Part shown: positions 49,793-58,628 of the stretch, piece after piece
How positions within the stretch are numbered: the stretch's first letter is position 1
How the letters are laid out: every line of letters begins with the position of its first letter
Source of the DNA: an uncultured Muribaculaceae bacterium
Lineage (GTDB): Bacteria; Bacteroidota; Bacteroidia; Bacteroidales; Muribaculaceae
Assembly (NCBI GenBank): GCA_910587185.1
Contig: CAJULY010000002.1
Coordinates: 168,390-232,389, forward strand
Direction: 5' to 3'
Length of the DNA stretch: 64,000 nt
The notes under the pieces: model-generated
Databases searched by the model: none
Seen by the model: the letters and a program-made list of their open reading frames with translations, nothing else
What the model was told of the DNA's origin: nothing
Position numbers and translations under genes: made by a program

Positions 49793-51205
49793 ATGTCAAG
49801 AAAGAGAAAAGAATTGCCTCTATTGCCCGAAATAGAGATTACCGGGGTGGCGGCTGAAGGGAAAAGTATTGCCAGATTCAACGATATGGTGATTTTTATT
49901 CCGTTCGGAGCTCCTGGCGATATAGCTGATATAAAAATTGATCGTAAAAAGCATAGTTATGCGGAAGGACATATCGAGCGACTGATCACTCCTTCGCCGA
50001 TTAGGACTCAACCCAGATGCGAGCATTTCACAGTGTGCGGCGGTTGTCGCTGGCAGCATCTGCCATACGAATATCAGCTCAAATGTAAGCAGCAACAGGT
50101 TACTGACGCTCTGACAAGAATCGCGAAAGTGGAGCTCCCCGAGATTAGTCCCATAATAGGCTCGAAGGAAATATGGCATTATCGTAACAAAATGGAATAT
50201 ACATTTTCCAATAAAAAATGGCTTACTTTTGACCAGCTTCGCAGCGGTGAGGAATTTCCCGACCGCGACGCAGCAGGATTCCATATACCGGGAGCATTCG
50301 ACAAAGTGCTTGACATCAACAGGTGTCATCTGCAGGATGATTTCGGAAACCGCCTCAGAAATTTCATCAAGGATTATGGTAAGGCAGAAGGCATGTCATT
50401 TTATGACCTTAAATCAAACAGCGGATTTCTGCGTACACTTATGATTAGAATAGCTTCCACAGGAGAGATTATGGTGCTTATGGCTGTCGGAGAAGACAAT
50501 CAGTGTGCCATCCAAAAGCTGATGACAGCTATCAATGACCGATTCCCGGAGATCACGTCGCTTTCCTATGTGATCAACACCAAACTTAATGACACTTTCG
50601 CAGATCTTGACATCGTGACTTTCAGCGGACGTCCTTACATAGAAGAACGGATGGATGATCTCAGATTCCGTATAGGACCGAAATCTTTCTATCAGACGAA
50701 TTCAGAACAGGCCCACAGATTATACGAAGTCGCAAGAGATTTTGCAGATCTCAAGGGAGGGGAGCTCGTCTATGATCTTTATACGGGAACAGGTACAATT
50801 GCAAATTTCGTAGCCAAATGCTGCCGGAAAGTCATCGGGATAGAATACGTTGAAGATGCTATAAAGGATGCCCGGATCAATTCCGAAGTGAACGGAATTG
50901 AGAATACATTATTTTTTGCCGGGGATATGAAGGATGTCCTGACTGATGATTTCATAGATGAATACGGACGCCCGGAAGTAATGATTGTGGATCCTCCGCG
51001 AGCCGGCATGCATGGCGATGTTGTGAACGTAATCCTTAATGCGGAACCTGAAAGGATTGTTTATGTCAGCTGTAATCCGGCCACGCAGGCTCGTGATCTG
51101 GCGCTTCTTGACGAAAAATATAAGGTTGTCAGAGTTCAGCCGGTTGACATGTTTCCGCATACACATCACGTAGAAAACGTCGTCAAACTACAACGTCGAT
51201 TCTGA
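49793..51205 (+). CDS. rlmD: 23S rRNA (uracil-C5) methyltransferase, RlmD/TrmA family
   Basis: The 470-residue protein has an N-terminal TRAM domain (IEITGVAAEGKSIARF). A 4Fe-4S site follows with C-x5-C-x2-C (CEHFTVCGGCRWQHL) near 79 and a later Cys in INRCHLQ. The SAM methyltransferase domain has VYDLYTGTGTIANFVA near 327, IVDPPRAGMH, and VSCNPATQARDLALL holding the catalytic Cys near 424. It methylates a specific uridine of 23S rRNA. RlmD versus RlmC or TrmA cannot be fully decided; the cluster motif favours the RumA group. It is monocistronic. Confidence 0.92.
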   Translation: MSRKRKELPLLPEIEITGVAAEGKSIARFNDMVIFIPFGAPGDIADIKIDRKKHSYAEGHIERLITPSPIRTQPRCEHFTVCGGCRWQHLPYEYQLKCKQQQVTDALTRIAKVELPEISPIIGSKEIWHYRNKMEYTFSNKKWLTFDQLRSGEEFPDRDAAGFHIPGAFDKVLDINRCHLQDDFGNRLRNFIKDYGKAEGMSFYDLKSNSGFLRTLMIRIASTGEIMVLMAVGEDNQCAIQKLMTAINDRFPEITSLSYVINTKLNDTFADLDIVTFSGRPYIEERMDDLRFRIGPKSFYQTNSEQAHRLYEVARDFADLKGGELVYDLYTGTGTIANFVAKCCRKVIGIEYVEDAIKDARINSEVNGIENTLFFAGDMKDVLTDDFIDEYGRPEVMIVDPPRAGMHGDVVNVILNAEPERIVYVSCNPATQARDLALLDEKYKVVRVQPVDMFPHTHHVENVVKLQRRF

Positions 51206-51233
51206 GTACATATCCTCAAATTAGAAACGATTT

Positions 51234-51265
51234 CCGGGCTGCATTCATGAACAAATGCGGCCCGG
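51234..51265 (+). terminator. GC-rich hairpin after rlmD
   Basis: A 12-bp stem with one G-U pair (CCGGGCTGCATT at 51234-51245, AATGCGGCCCGG at 51254-51265) has an 8-base loop. It lies 28 bases after rlmD and has no T-run, so it is a weak or Rho-assisted terminator at best. Confidence 0.5.
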
Positions 51266-51318
51266 GCTGTGTTGTATAGTTCGGTTTAGTTCATCAACAT
51301 CGATCATCACATAACACA

Positions 51319-52497
51319 ATGAAAACATCATCTGACTTCAAAGGCATTTTTCTGAGCAAAAAATCTCTTATTTCTCTTTTGCTTCTCATCCTCCTGATTG
51401 GGGCTGTCATTTTCTTTTTTTCGAGAAAAAATAATGAAGGAAAAAATGTAGAAGAGAGTCCGACGGTTCTGATAGAAGAAGTAAAGCCGGCTGATGTATA
51501 TATTTACGGCGACTTTGTCGGAAGAGTAAAAGGTCAGCAGTTCGTTGAAGTCAGAGCGAGAGTCGAAGGGTATCTTCAGAAAATGCTTTTTTCCGAAGGC
51601 ACTTTCGTAAAGAAAGGCCAGACATTGTTCGTCATAGACCCGACTGTCTATAAGGCCCGTCTGAACAAAGTAAGAGCGCAACTCAACAAAGCTAAAGCGC
51701 AGGCACAGAAAGCGAGTAGGGATCTGGCAAGAATCCGGCCGCTTCACGCGCAGAATGCAGCCAGTCAGCTCGATCTGGACAACGCGGAAGCCGCCTACGA
51801 AACGGCAATGGCCGACGTAGCCGTCTGTCAGGCCGATCTTACTCAGGCTGAGATCACTTTGGGCTATACTCAGGTCAAAGCACCCATCTCGGGATACATC
51901 TCTCAGAGAGGGGTGGATTTGGGTACGTTTGTAGGACCGAGTGCCACATCATTGCTTGCGACGGTGGTGAACAGTGATTCCGTTCATGTGGAATTTTCCA
52001 TGACAGCCCTCGATTATCTGAACAGTAAAAACAGGAACGTCACTTTGGGCCAACGGGCCAAGGACCGCGACTGGGATCCTTATGTTACCGTGACCCTGGC
52101 TGATGGCTCTATATATCCTTTTAAGGGTGTCGTTGATTTCGCCGATCCTCAGGTTGATCCTAAAACGGGCACTTTTCAGGTTAGGGCCGAACTTCCCAAC
52201 CCCGACAGGAATCTGCTGCCGGGAGAAATTACAAAAGTGAAATTGCTCATGGATGTGAGAGAAAACGCTATACAGATTCCCCAAAAAGCCATAACTGTTG
52301 AAAAAGGAGGAGCGTACGTCTATGTTATAGGAAAAGGAAACCGAGTGGAGAAACGATTCGTCGAGACCGGTCCGGAGGTAGATAACAATATAATTGTTGA
52401 AAGAGGGCTTGTCGCGGGGGAAAAGATCATTGTGGAGGGTATCCATAAACTCCAGCACGGTACTATTGTGAAAATATCGTCGTCAAATAAACAGTGA
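51319..52497 (+). CDS. RND efflux periplasmic adaptor (MexA/AcrA-like)
   Basis: The 392-residue membrane-fusion protein has an N-terminal anchor helix (SLISLLLLILLIGAVIFFF). The lipoyl half-motif FVEVRARVEGYLQKMLFSEG is followed by a helical hairpin of about 70 residues (KVRAQLNKAKAQAQKASRDL). The second lipoyl half (GYTQVKAPISGYISQRGVDLG), beta-barrel and MPD domains come next. It has an uncleaved helix rather than a lipobox. It is first of a three-gene operon with the RND pump and the TolC-like channel and links the two across the periplasm. Confidence 0.93.
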   Translation: MKTSSDFKGIFLSKKSLISLLLLILLIGAVIFFFSRKNNEGKNVEESPTVLIEEVKPADVYIYGDFVGRVKGQQFVEVRARVEGYLQKMLFSEGTFVKKGQTLFVIDPTVYKARLNKVRAQLNKAKAQAQKASRDLARIRPLHAQNAASQLDLDNAEAAYETAMADVAVCQADLTQAEITLGYTQVKAPISGYISQRGVDLGTFVGPSATSLLATVVNSDSVHVEFSMTALDYLNSKNRNVTLGQRAKDRDWDPYVTVTLADGSIYPFKGVVDFADPQVDPKTGTFQVRAELPNPDRNLLPGEITKVKLLMDVRENAIQIPQKAITVEKGGAYVYVIGKGNRVEKRFVETGPEVDNNIIVERGLVAGEKIIVEGIHKLQHGTIVKISSSNKQ

Positions 52498-52503
52498 CAA
52501 GAT

Positions 52504-55500
52504 ATGAAAAAGAATTTTTTTCTCGAACATCCCGTTCTCTCTATAGTAATATCCATAGTTATAGTGATAATCGGTTCGATAGGTCTTCTCATGCTTCCTA
52601 TTGACCAATATCCTGCGATTGTTCCTCCTGTGGTCCGTGTATCGGCAAGCTATCCGGGCGCCGACGCACTCACAGTCACACAGGCCGTGGCTACACCTAT
52701 AGAGCAGGAACTTAACGGAACGCCGGGCATGATATACATGCAGTCCTCTTCCTCCAATTCGGGAGCATTCAGCGCTACCGTGACTTTTGATATTGACACG
52801 GATCCGGAACTGGCAGCGGTTGACATTCAGAACAGAGTGAAAAAAGCGGAGTCGCGTCTGCCTGCCGAGGTGGTCCAGAACGGCATAACGGTTGAAAAGG
52901 AAACTGAAAACCGGCTTATGACAATAACGCTTCTTTCAAACGATTCAAAATATGATGAGATATATCTGAGTAATTATGCCACGCTGAATGTGCTTGACAT
53001 GTTGCGGCGTGTTCCGGGTGTAGGGAGTATCAGAAATGTCGGCGGACGTTATTATGCAATGCAGATATGGGTGCAGCCTGACCGGCTCGCCAATCTCGGC
53101 CTTACGGTTCAGGATATTCAGAAAGCTCTTAAAGATCAGAATCGGGAGTCTGCGGCCGGTGTATTGGGTCAAGCTCCTAACGACAGTGTGCAGCTGACAG
53201 TCCCTATAACCGCTCAAGGCCGTCTCTCATCCGTCATGGATTTTGAATCGATCGTCATTCGGGCTAATCCCAACGGTTCGTTGATCAGATTGAAGGATGT
53301 TGCGCGAGTATCGCTTGAAGCGTCCTCCTATGCGACCGAAAGCGGAATAAACGGCGGCAATGCGGCTGTATTGAATATCAACATGCTTCCCGGTGCAAAC
53401 GCAATTGAAGTTGCCGATGCCGTGAAAAAGGCGATGGAAGAGATAAGCGAATCGTTCCCTGAAGGCATATCCTATCAGATACCTTTTGACATGACGACAT
53501 ATATTAACGAATCGATACACCATGTGTACCAGACATTGTTTGAGGCACTGCTGCTCGTTATTTTTGTCGTATATCTGTCGTTGCAGAGCTGGCGTGCCAC
53601 GGTGATACCGATCGTAGCGGTACCGGTATCACTGATTGGCACCTTCGGAGTGATGCTCGTGTTCGGCTTTTCACTCAACATGCTTACCCTTCTTGGTTTG
53701 ATTCTTGCGATAGGTATTGTGGTTGACGATGCGATAGTCGTTGTGGAGAATGTCGATAGAATAATGAGTCAGGAACATGTTGACGCTAAAGAAGCGACGC
53801 GGCGTGCAATGAGTGGTATTGGCGGAGCTCTTGTCGCAATGTCTCTGGTCCTGTGTGCGGTATTTGTCCCTGTTAGTTTTCTGCCCGGCATATCGGGACA
53901 ACTATACCGTCAGTTCACCATAACGATTGCCGTTTCAGTCATCATTTCCACTGTAGTGGCGCTGAGTCTGTCTCCTGTCATGTGTGCATATTTGCTTAAG
54001 CCTGATTCAGGTAAGAAGCGGGGCTTTTTCGGATTGATAAACAAGTGGCTCGGCCAAAGCAATGCTTTCTATTGCAGAATTGTAAGAAAAGTGATCAATG
54101 CCCCTCGCAGGATGCTGGCGGCCTTTGGCTTTATCCTGATATTGATTTGGGTTCTTGACCGGACGGTTCCTTCCAGTTTCATGCCGCAGGAAGATCAGGG
54201 ATATTTTACGGTCGAACTGGAATTGCCGGAAGGTGCGACCATAGAAAGGACACGAAAAGTCACGGACAGAGCTATGGCATATCTGCTTGAACAGCCTGAA
54301 GTTGAACATGTGTTGAATGTCACAGGGTCAAGCCCTCGCGTCGGTACAAGTCAGGCAAGGAGTCAGCTGACAGTCATATTAAAACCGTGGAATGAAAGGA
54401 AAGGGCGGCAACTGGGCGAAATAATGTCAAACGTCATGGCAGAGCTTTCAAGTTATCCTGAAAGTAAAGTCTATCTTTCCCGTCCTGCTGTGATTCCGGG
54501 GTTGGGATCGTCAGGCGGCTTTGAAATGGCACTCGAGGCGAGAGGCAACACGTCATACGCAGAACTGCAGAGTGCCGTTGACTCAGTAATTAATGCTGCA
54601 AAACGCTGTAAAGAGCTCTCCGGAGTATCATCGACACTCCAGCATGACATTCCGCAGCTATATTTCGATGTGGACAGAGACAAGGCTCAACTGCAGGGTG
54701 TGAACATGACAGATATATTTTCAACTGTAAGGGCGTTTACCGGATCGGTATATGTCAATGATTTCAATATGTTCAACCGTGTATATCGAGTCTATGTTCA
54801 GGCCGAAGCTCCCTACAGGGCACGTCGTGACAACCTGAACCTCTTTTTTGTGAAAAGTCGCTCCGGAGAAATGTTGCCCGTGACATCGCTCGGCAAGTCA
54901 TATTATACGACAGGAGCCGGTAACGTCAAACGTTTCAACATGTTTAACTGTGCCATGATTACCGGAGAGGCTGCTCAGGGGTATAGCTCGGGGCAGGCTA
55001 TGGACAAAATGGAACGTCTCGTAAAGGAAAAACTTGGAGACAAGGTAGAAGTCGAATGGAGCGGACTTTCATATCAGGAAAAGCATGAAGGAGGAAATAC
55101 CGGCCTTGTCCTTATGCTGGCTTTTGTATTCGTCTTTTTATTCTTGGCCGCCCTTTATGAGAGCTGGTCGGTTCCGCTGGCAGTCATTTTGTCTCTGCCG
55201 GTGGCAGGCCTTGGCGCTTATCTCGGCATTTGGATTACCGGACTTGAAAACAACATTTATTTTCAGATAGGGCTTGTAATGCTCGTCGGTCTTGTAGCGA
55301 AGAACGCCATAATGATTGTAGAGTTTGCAAACGAAGCCTATCATAATGGTAAGGAGCTGGTTGCCTCAGCCATAGAGGCAGTCAGGATGAGATTCCGTCC
55401 GCTTGTCATGACATCCCTCGCTTTTATGCTCGGACTGCTTCCGCTCGTTTTCGCGTCGGGACCGGGCTGTGAAAGCAGACGCAGCATAGGGACAGGCGTG

Positions 55501-55611
55501 TTTTTTGGCATGATTGTTGCTGTGACTGTCGGGATCATTTATGTCCCTCTCTTCTATGTGTTGATTGGGAAATTCATTAAAAAATTCAAGAAGAAAAACA
55601 CCGATGTATGA
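52504..55611 (+). CDS. RND multidrug efflux pump (AcrB/HAE1 family)
   Basis: This 1,035-residue, 12-helix pump begins KKNFFLEHPVLSIVISIVI. Proton-relay residues are in place: the Asp pair in GIVVDDAIVVVENV (transmembrane helix 4) and Lys in GLVAKNAIMIVEFANE (helix 10). Two large periplasmic loops carry porter and docking domains, with the usual SSSNSGAFSATVTF and PGANAIEVADAVKKAM motifs. It exports hydrophobic or amphiphilic compounds using the proton gradient. It is six bases after the adaptor gene and overlaps the outer-membrane channel gene by ATGA. Substrates are unknown; no local repressor is present. Confidence 0.96.
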   Translation: MKKNFFLEHPVLSIVISIVIVIIGSIGLLMLPIDQYPAIVPPVVRVSASYPGADALTVTQAVATPIEQELNGTPGMIYMQSSSSNSGAFSATVTFDIDTDPELAAVDIQNRVKKAESRLPAEVVQNGITVEKETENRLMTITLLSNDSKYDEIYLSNYATLNVLDMLRRVPGVGSIRNVGGRYYAMQIWVQPDRLANLGLTVQDIQKALKDQNRESAAGVLGQAPNDSVQLTVPITAQGRLSSVMDFESIVIRANPNGSLIRLKDVARVSLEASSYATESGINGGNAAVLNINMLPGANAIEVADAVKKAMEEISESFPEGISYQIPFDMTTYINESIHHVYQTLFEALLLVIFVVYLSLQSWRATVIPIVAVPVSLIGTFGVMLVFGFSLNMLTLLGLILAIGIVVDDAIVVVENVDRIMSQEHVDAKEATRRAMSGIGGALVAMSLVLCAVFVPVSFLPGISGQLYRQFTITIAVSVIISTVVALSLSPVMCAYLLKPDSGKKRGFFGLINKWLGQSNAFYCRIVRKVINAPRRMLAAFGFILILIWVLDRTVPSSFMPQEDQGYFTVELELPEGATIERTRKVTDRAMAYLLEQPEVEHVLNVTGSSPRVGTSQARSQLTVILKPWNERKGRQLGEIMSNVMAELSSYPESKVYLSRPAVIPGLGSSGGFEMALEARGNTSYAELQSAVDSVINAAKRCKELSGVSSTLQHDIPQLYFDVDRDKAQLQGVNMTDIFSTVRAFTGSVYVNDFNMFNRVYRVYVQAEAPYRARRDNLNLFFVKSRSGEMLPVTSLGKSYYTTGAGNVKRFNMFNCAMITGEAAQGYSSGQAMDKMERLVKEKLGDKVEVEWSGLSYQEKHEGGNTGLVLMLAFVFVFLFLAALYESWSVPLAVILSLPVAGLGAYLGIWITGLENNIYFQIGLVMLVGLVAKNAIMIVEFANEAYHNGKELVASAIEAVRMRFRPLVMTSLAFMLGLLPLVFASGPGCESRRSIGTGVFFGMIVAVTVGIIYVPLFYVLIGKFIKKFKKKNTDV

Positions 55612-57023
55612 AAAACATTTATAAACTGATAAGCGCGTTTTCCCTCCTCGTTCTGTTCACAGCCTGTAATGGAACAAAAATGTGTGTTGCGCCTCAAACC
55701 GATCTGCCTGCTTATTATGATGACGGCTTTCGCGATTCGTTGTCAATGGCCGATCTCGAATGGTGGCAATTCTATGGCGACTCCACTTTATGCGGTTTTA
55801 TCAGAAAAGCGCTTGATAATAATAAAGACATTCTCATGGCGTCGAAAAGGGTAGAGGAATCACGATTGCTTTTATCTTCAGGCAAAAAAGATATGCTTCC
55901 CCAGATTTCCGCCAATATATATGCCAGTCATGAAAGTAACGATTATGACGGCAACAATGCTTCTGTCGATCCGGAGTTGGGCGTGAAATTTACTATGAGT
56001 TGGGAAGCGGACTTGTGGAAGCGCCTTAGCTGGAATAATCGTAAAAACGAGGCTCAATACATAGCGAGCATAGAGGACAAACGCGCTATGGACATGATAG
56101 TAGTGGCGGAAGTCGCCGATACCTACTTCCGATTACTCGCTCTCGACAGTGAACTTGACATCGTGCGTCAGACTCTTGTAACCCGGGGAGAAAGTCTTCA
56201 TCAGGCTAAAATCAGATTCGAAGGAGGACTCACGTCTGAGATGGTTTATCGGCAGGCTCAAGTGGAATATACTTCGACCGCATCACTTATTCCGGCTCTT
56301 GAAGAAAAGATCGCACTGATGGAAAATTCGTTGCTGCTTCTCATGGGAGAACCTGCAGGACAAAAAATCGAACGACAGAAGACTATGCTGACTGAAGTTG
56401 TGGTCGGGCAGCGCAAAATTGGAGTGCCTTCAGATTTGCTTACGAGAAGGCCTGATTTGAGGGCTGCAGAAATGAGACTTCGGGCTTCATTGGCTGATGT
56501 AGGCATTACGTATGCCGACCGTTTCCCCCGATTTACGATAAATTTGACGGGAGGTGTGGAAAATGACAGACTCGCCAATCTGATTCGTTCTCCCTTCAGT
56601 TATGTCATCGGCGCTCTAACGGGACCTGTATTTGATTTTGGAAAACGCAAAAAGAAATATGAGGCATCAATCGCAGCGTATGACCGAGCACGAATCGGAT
56701 ATGAAAAAAGCGTGCTGACTGCTTTTAAAGAAGTAAATGATGCAAAAATCTCCTATAATTCTGCCCGAGAGACGGCTCAGCTGAAAACAGAGCTGAGAAA
56801 TGCTGCAATGGAATATGTGAAACTGGCAAAAATTCAATATGCCGGAGGTACCTCTCTGTATTTAGATGTGTTGGATGCTCAAAGAAGATATTTCGATGCC
56901 CAGATTGCGTTAAGCAATACTGTCAGGGATGAATACCTTTCGCTTGTCAGACTCTATAAAAGTCTGGGAGGAGGGTGTTCCATTTCGGCGATCAGTCGGG
57001 AATCTTCCCCGTCATCGCTATGA
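55608..57023 (+). CDS. TolC/OprM-type outer-membrane efflux lipoprotein
   Basis: The 471-residue protein has a lipoprotein signal peptide with lipobox LFTAC (Cys20). The outer-membrane factor duplication follows: LEWWQFYGDSTLCGFIRKAL, then long helical hairpins, LLTRRPDLRAAEMRLRASLA near 280, and FGKRKKKYEASIAAYDRAR. It forms the exit duct of the RND pump. Its ATG overlaps the pump stop (ATGA). The last 32 bases overlap the convergent CYTH gene. Confidence 0.94.
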   Translation: MKNIYKLISAFSLLVLFTACNGTKMCVAPQTDLPAYYDDGFRDSLSMADLEWWQFYGDSTLCGFIRKALDNNKDILMASKRVEESRLLLSSGKKDMLPQISANIYASHESNDYDGNNASVDPELGVKFTMSWEADLWKRLSWNNRKNEAQYIASIEDKRAMDMIVVAEVADTYFRLLALDSELDIVRQTLVTRGESLHQAKIRFEGGLTSEMVYRQAQVEYTSTASLIPALEEKIALMENSLLLLMGEPAGQKIERQKTMLTEVVVGQRKIGVPSDLLTRRPDLRAAEMRLRASLADVGITYADRFPRFTINLTGGVENDRLANLIRSPFSYVIGALTGPVFDFGKRKKKYEASIAAYDRARIGYEKSVLTAFKEVNDAKISYNSARETAQLKTELRNAAMEYVKLAKIQYAGGTSLYLDVLDAQRRYFDAQIALSNTVRDEYLSLVRLYKSLGGGCSISAISRESSPSSL

Positions 57024-57447
57024 CTGAATTGTAATATCTGGAATCACCGGTGATTTCTTCACCAATGAATTCAGGTATTGCAATTTTTTCATTTTCGTCC
57101 TTCAGCTCGATCTCCGCTATTGTCAATCCTGAAAGAGAATTACGGAATTCATCTATTTCCCATCGTCCTACATTATAACGTATTTTCTCTATAATGGGCG
57201 TTACGGCACAGTTCGACATCATCTCCATGGCATCATCATAAGGGATCTCGTACTCCCATTCATGTCTTATAGTTCCGATGTTCTTGCTTTTTACCGTCAG
57301 AAAACCACATTCATCGACTGTCCTCACCCTGACAGTCGATTCAGGTCGGGTGGATAAATAAGCCTGACGGATTGTTTTTGCTGAATCAGCCATTGCGACA
57401 TAAGAATGGTCTTTCACAAGAAATTTACGTTCAATCTCAAAAGCCAT
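56992..57447 (-). CDS. CYTH-domain protein (triphosphatase-like)
   Basis: The 151-residue protein opens with EIERKFLV, the CYTH signature. Alternating basic and acidic strands of the triphosphate tunnel follow: RQAYLSTRPESTVRVRTV, FLTVKSKN, HEWEYEIPYDDAM, EKIRYNVGRWEIDEF, and IAEIELKDENEKI. Short bacterial CYTH proteins are usually inorganic triphosphatases; adenylate cyclase activity is the other family option. It is a single gene convergent with the efflux channel gene, and the 3' ends overlap by 32 bases. Confidence 0.93.
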   Translation of the reverse strand: MAFEIERKFLVKDHSYVAMADSAKTIRQAYLSTRPESTVRVRTVDECGFLTVKSKNIGTIRHEWEYEIPYDDAMEMMSNCAVTPIIEKIRYNVGRWEIDEFRNSLSGLTIAEIELKDENEKIAIPEFIGEEITGDSRYYNSVIAMTGKIPD

Positions 57448-57568
57448 GAAGTCTATATTTGTTCTTTTACGGGATGATATATATTAAAAAATTGCACAAA
57501 AGTATAAAAAGGTTTTTAATAACACCTATGATGACAATATAAAATTTCGATATTTAGTAAACAAGAAG

Positions 57569-57576
57569 TAACTTTG
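57569..57576 (+). promoter_or_regulatory. -7 box of the phoH gene
   Basis: TAACTTTG is an exact -7 match, 50 bases before the phoH ATG, in the same GCAC-following context as the rpsP promoter. Confidence 0.55.
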
Positions 57577-57626
57577 CACGCTTATAAGGATATAGGCCCA
57601 TAACCATAGAACTGTTTCCAAAATAT

Positions 57627-58628
57627 ATGATAGAAAGAATTATCATCATTGAAAAGGCGGATCCCCAGAGTTTTTACGGGGTAAACAACAATAACATGCA
57701 GTTGATACGCAATCTTTTCCCTAAATTACGAATGGCTGCAAGGGGTTCGGTCATAAAGGTGATTGGCGATGACGCCGAGACGTCCGTTTTTGAAAAAAGG
57801 ATTCATGAGCTTGAGGATTATTGTGTGAAATACAATAATCTTCCTGAAGATGTCATAATTGATATAGTCAGAGGTGAACAGCCTAACGAAAAGAAAAGTG
57901 ACGGTGTCATTATATTTGGCATTAACGGTAAACCGATATCGGCCCGAAATCCCAATCAGCACAAACTTGTTGAAGCATTCCAGAACAATGATCTTACATT
58001 TGCCCTCGGCCCCGCCGGTACGGGAAAGACATATATCGCCATAGCTCTTGCCGTCAGAGCATTGAAGAACAGGGAGGTTAGGAAAATCATTCTATCCCGT
58101 CCGGCTGTTGAAGCCGGCGAACGGCTTGGATTTCTTCCCGGCGATATGAAAGACAAGATCGACCCATATCTTCAGCCTCTTTATGACGCTCTTGAAGATA
58201 TGATACCCCCTCTGAAACTTAAGGAGTATATGGATACGAACGTGATACAGATAGCTCCTCTGGCATTTATGCGCGGTCGTACACTTAACGATGCTGTAAT
58301 AGTTCTTGACGAAGCACAGAACACAACGACACATCAGATAAAAATGTTTCTGACGCGTCTTGGCATGAATGCAAAAATGATAATAACCGGTGACACGTCG
58401 CAGATTGATCTTCCACGCACTACAATTTCCGGCCTGAAACAAGCGCTGAAAGTGCTCGAGGGGGTGAAGGGAATCGGTAAGGTCGAATTCGGGAAGAAGG
58501 ATATCGTTCGCCATTCTCTCGTTCAGAGAATTGTGGAAGCATACGAACATTTTGACAAACAGACGGGACAGCAGGATGAAAATACGCCAGTGAATAATGA
58601 AGGCAATGAAAAAACATATCAAGACTGA
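57627..58628 (+). CDS. phoH: PhoH-family ATPase
   Basis: This 333-residue P-loop protein has an N-terminal ~110-residue KH-like RNA-binding-type region. Walker A FALGPAGTGKTYIAIALAV lies near residue 130, followed by SRPAVEAGERLGFLPGDMKD, Walker B VIVLDEAQNTT near 229 and TGDTSQIDLPR. PhoH proteins are cytosolic ATPases or helicases tied to RNA metabolism and ribosome maturation. ybeY is not adjacent. Its stop overlaps the DUF5686 gene start. Confidence 0.95.
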   Translation: MIERIIIIEKADPQSFYGVNNNNMQLIRNLFPKLRMAARGSVIKVIGDDAETSVFEKRIHELEDYCVKYNNLPEDVIIDIVRGEQPNEKKSDGVIIFGINGKPISARNPNQHKLVEAFQNNDLTFALGPAGTGKTYIAIALAVRALKNREVRKIILSRPAVEAGERLGFLPGDMKDKIDPYLQPLYDALEDMIPPLKLKEYMDTNVIQIAPLAFMRGRTLNDAVIVLDEAQNTTTHQIKMFLTRLGMNAKMIITGDTSQIDLPRTTISGLKQALKVLEGVKGIGKVEFGKKDIVRHSLVQRIVEAYEHFDKQTGQQDENTPVNNEGNEKTYQD

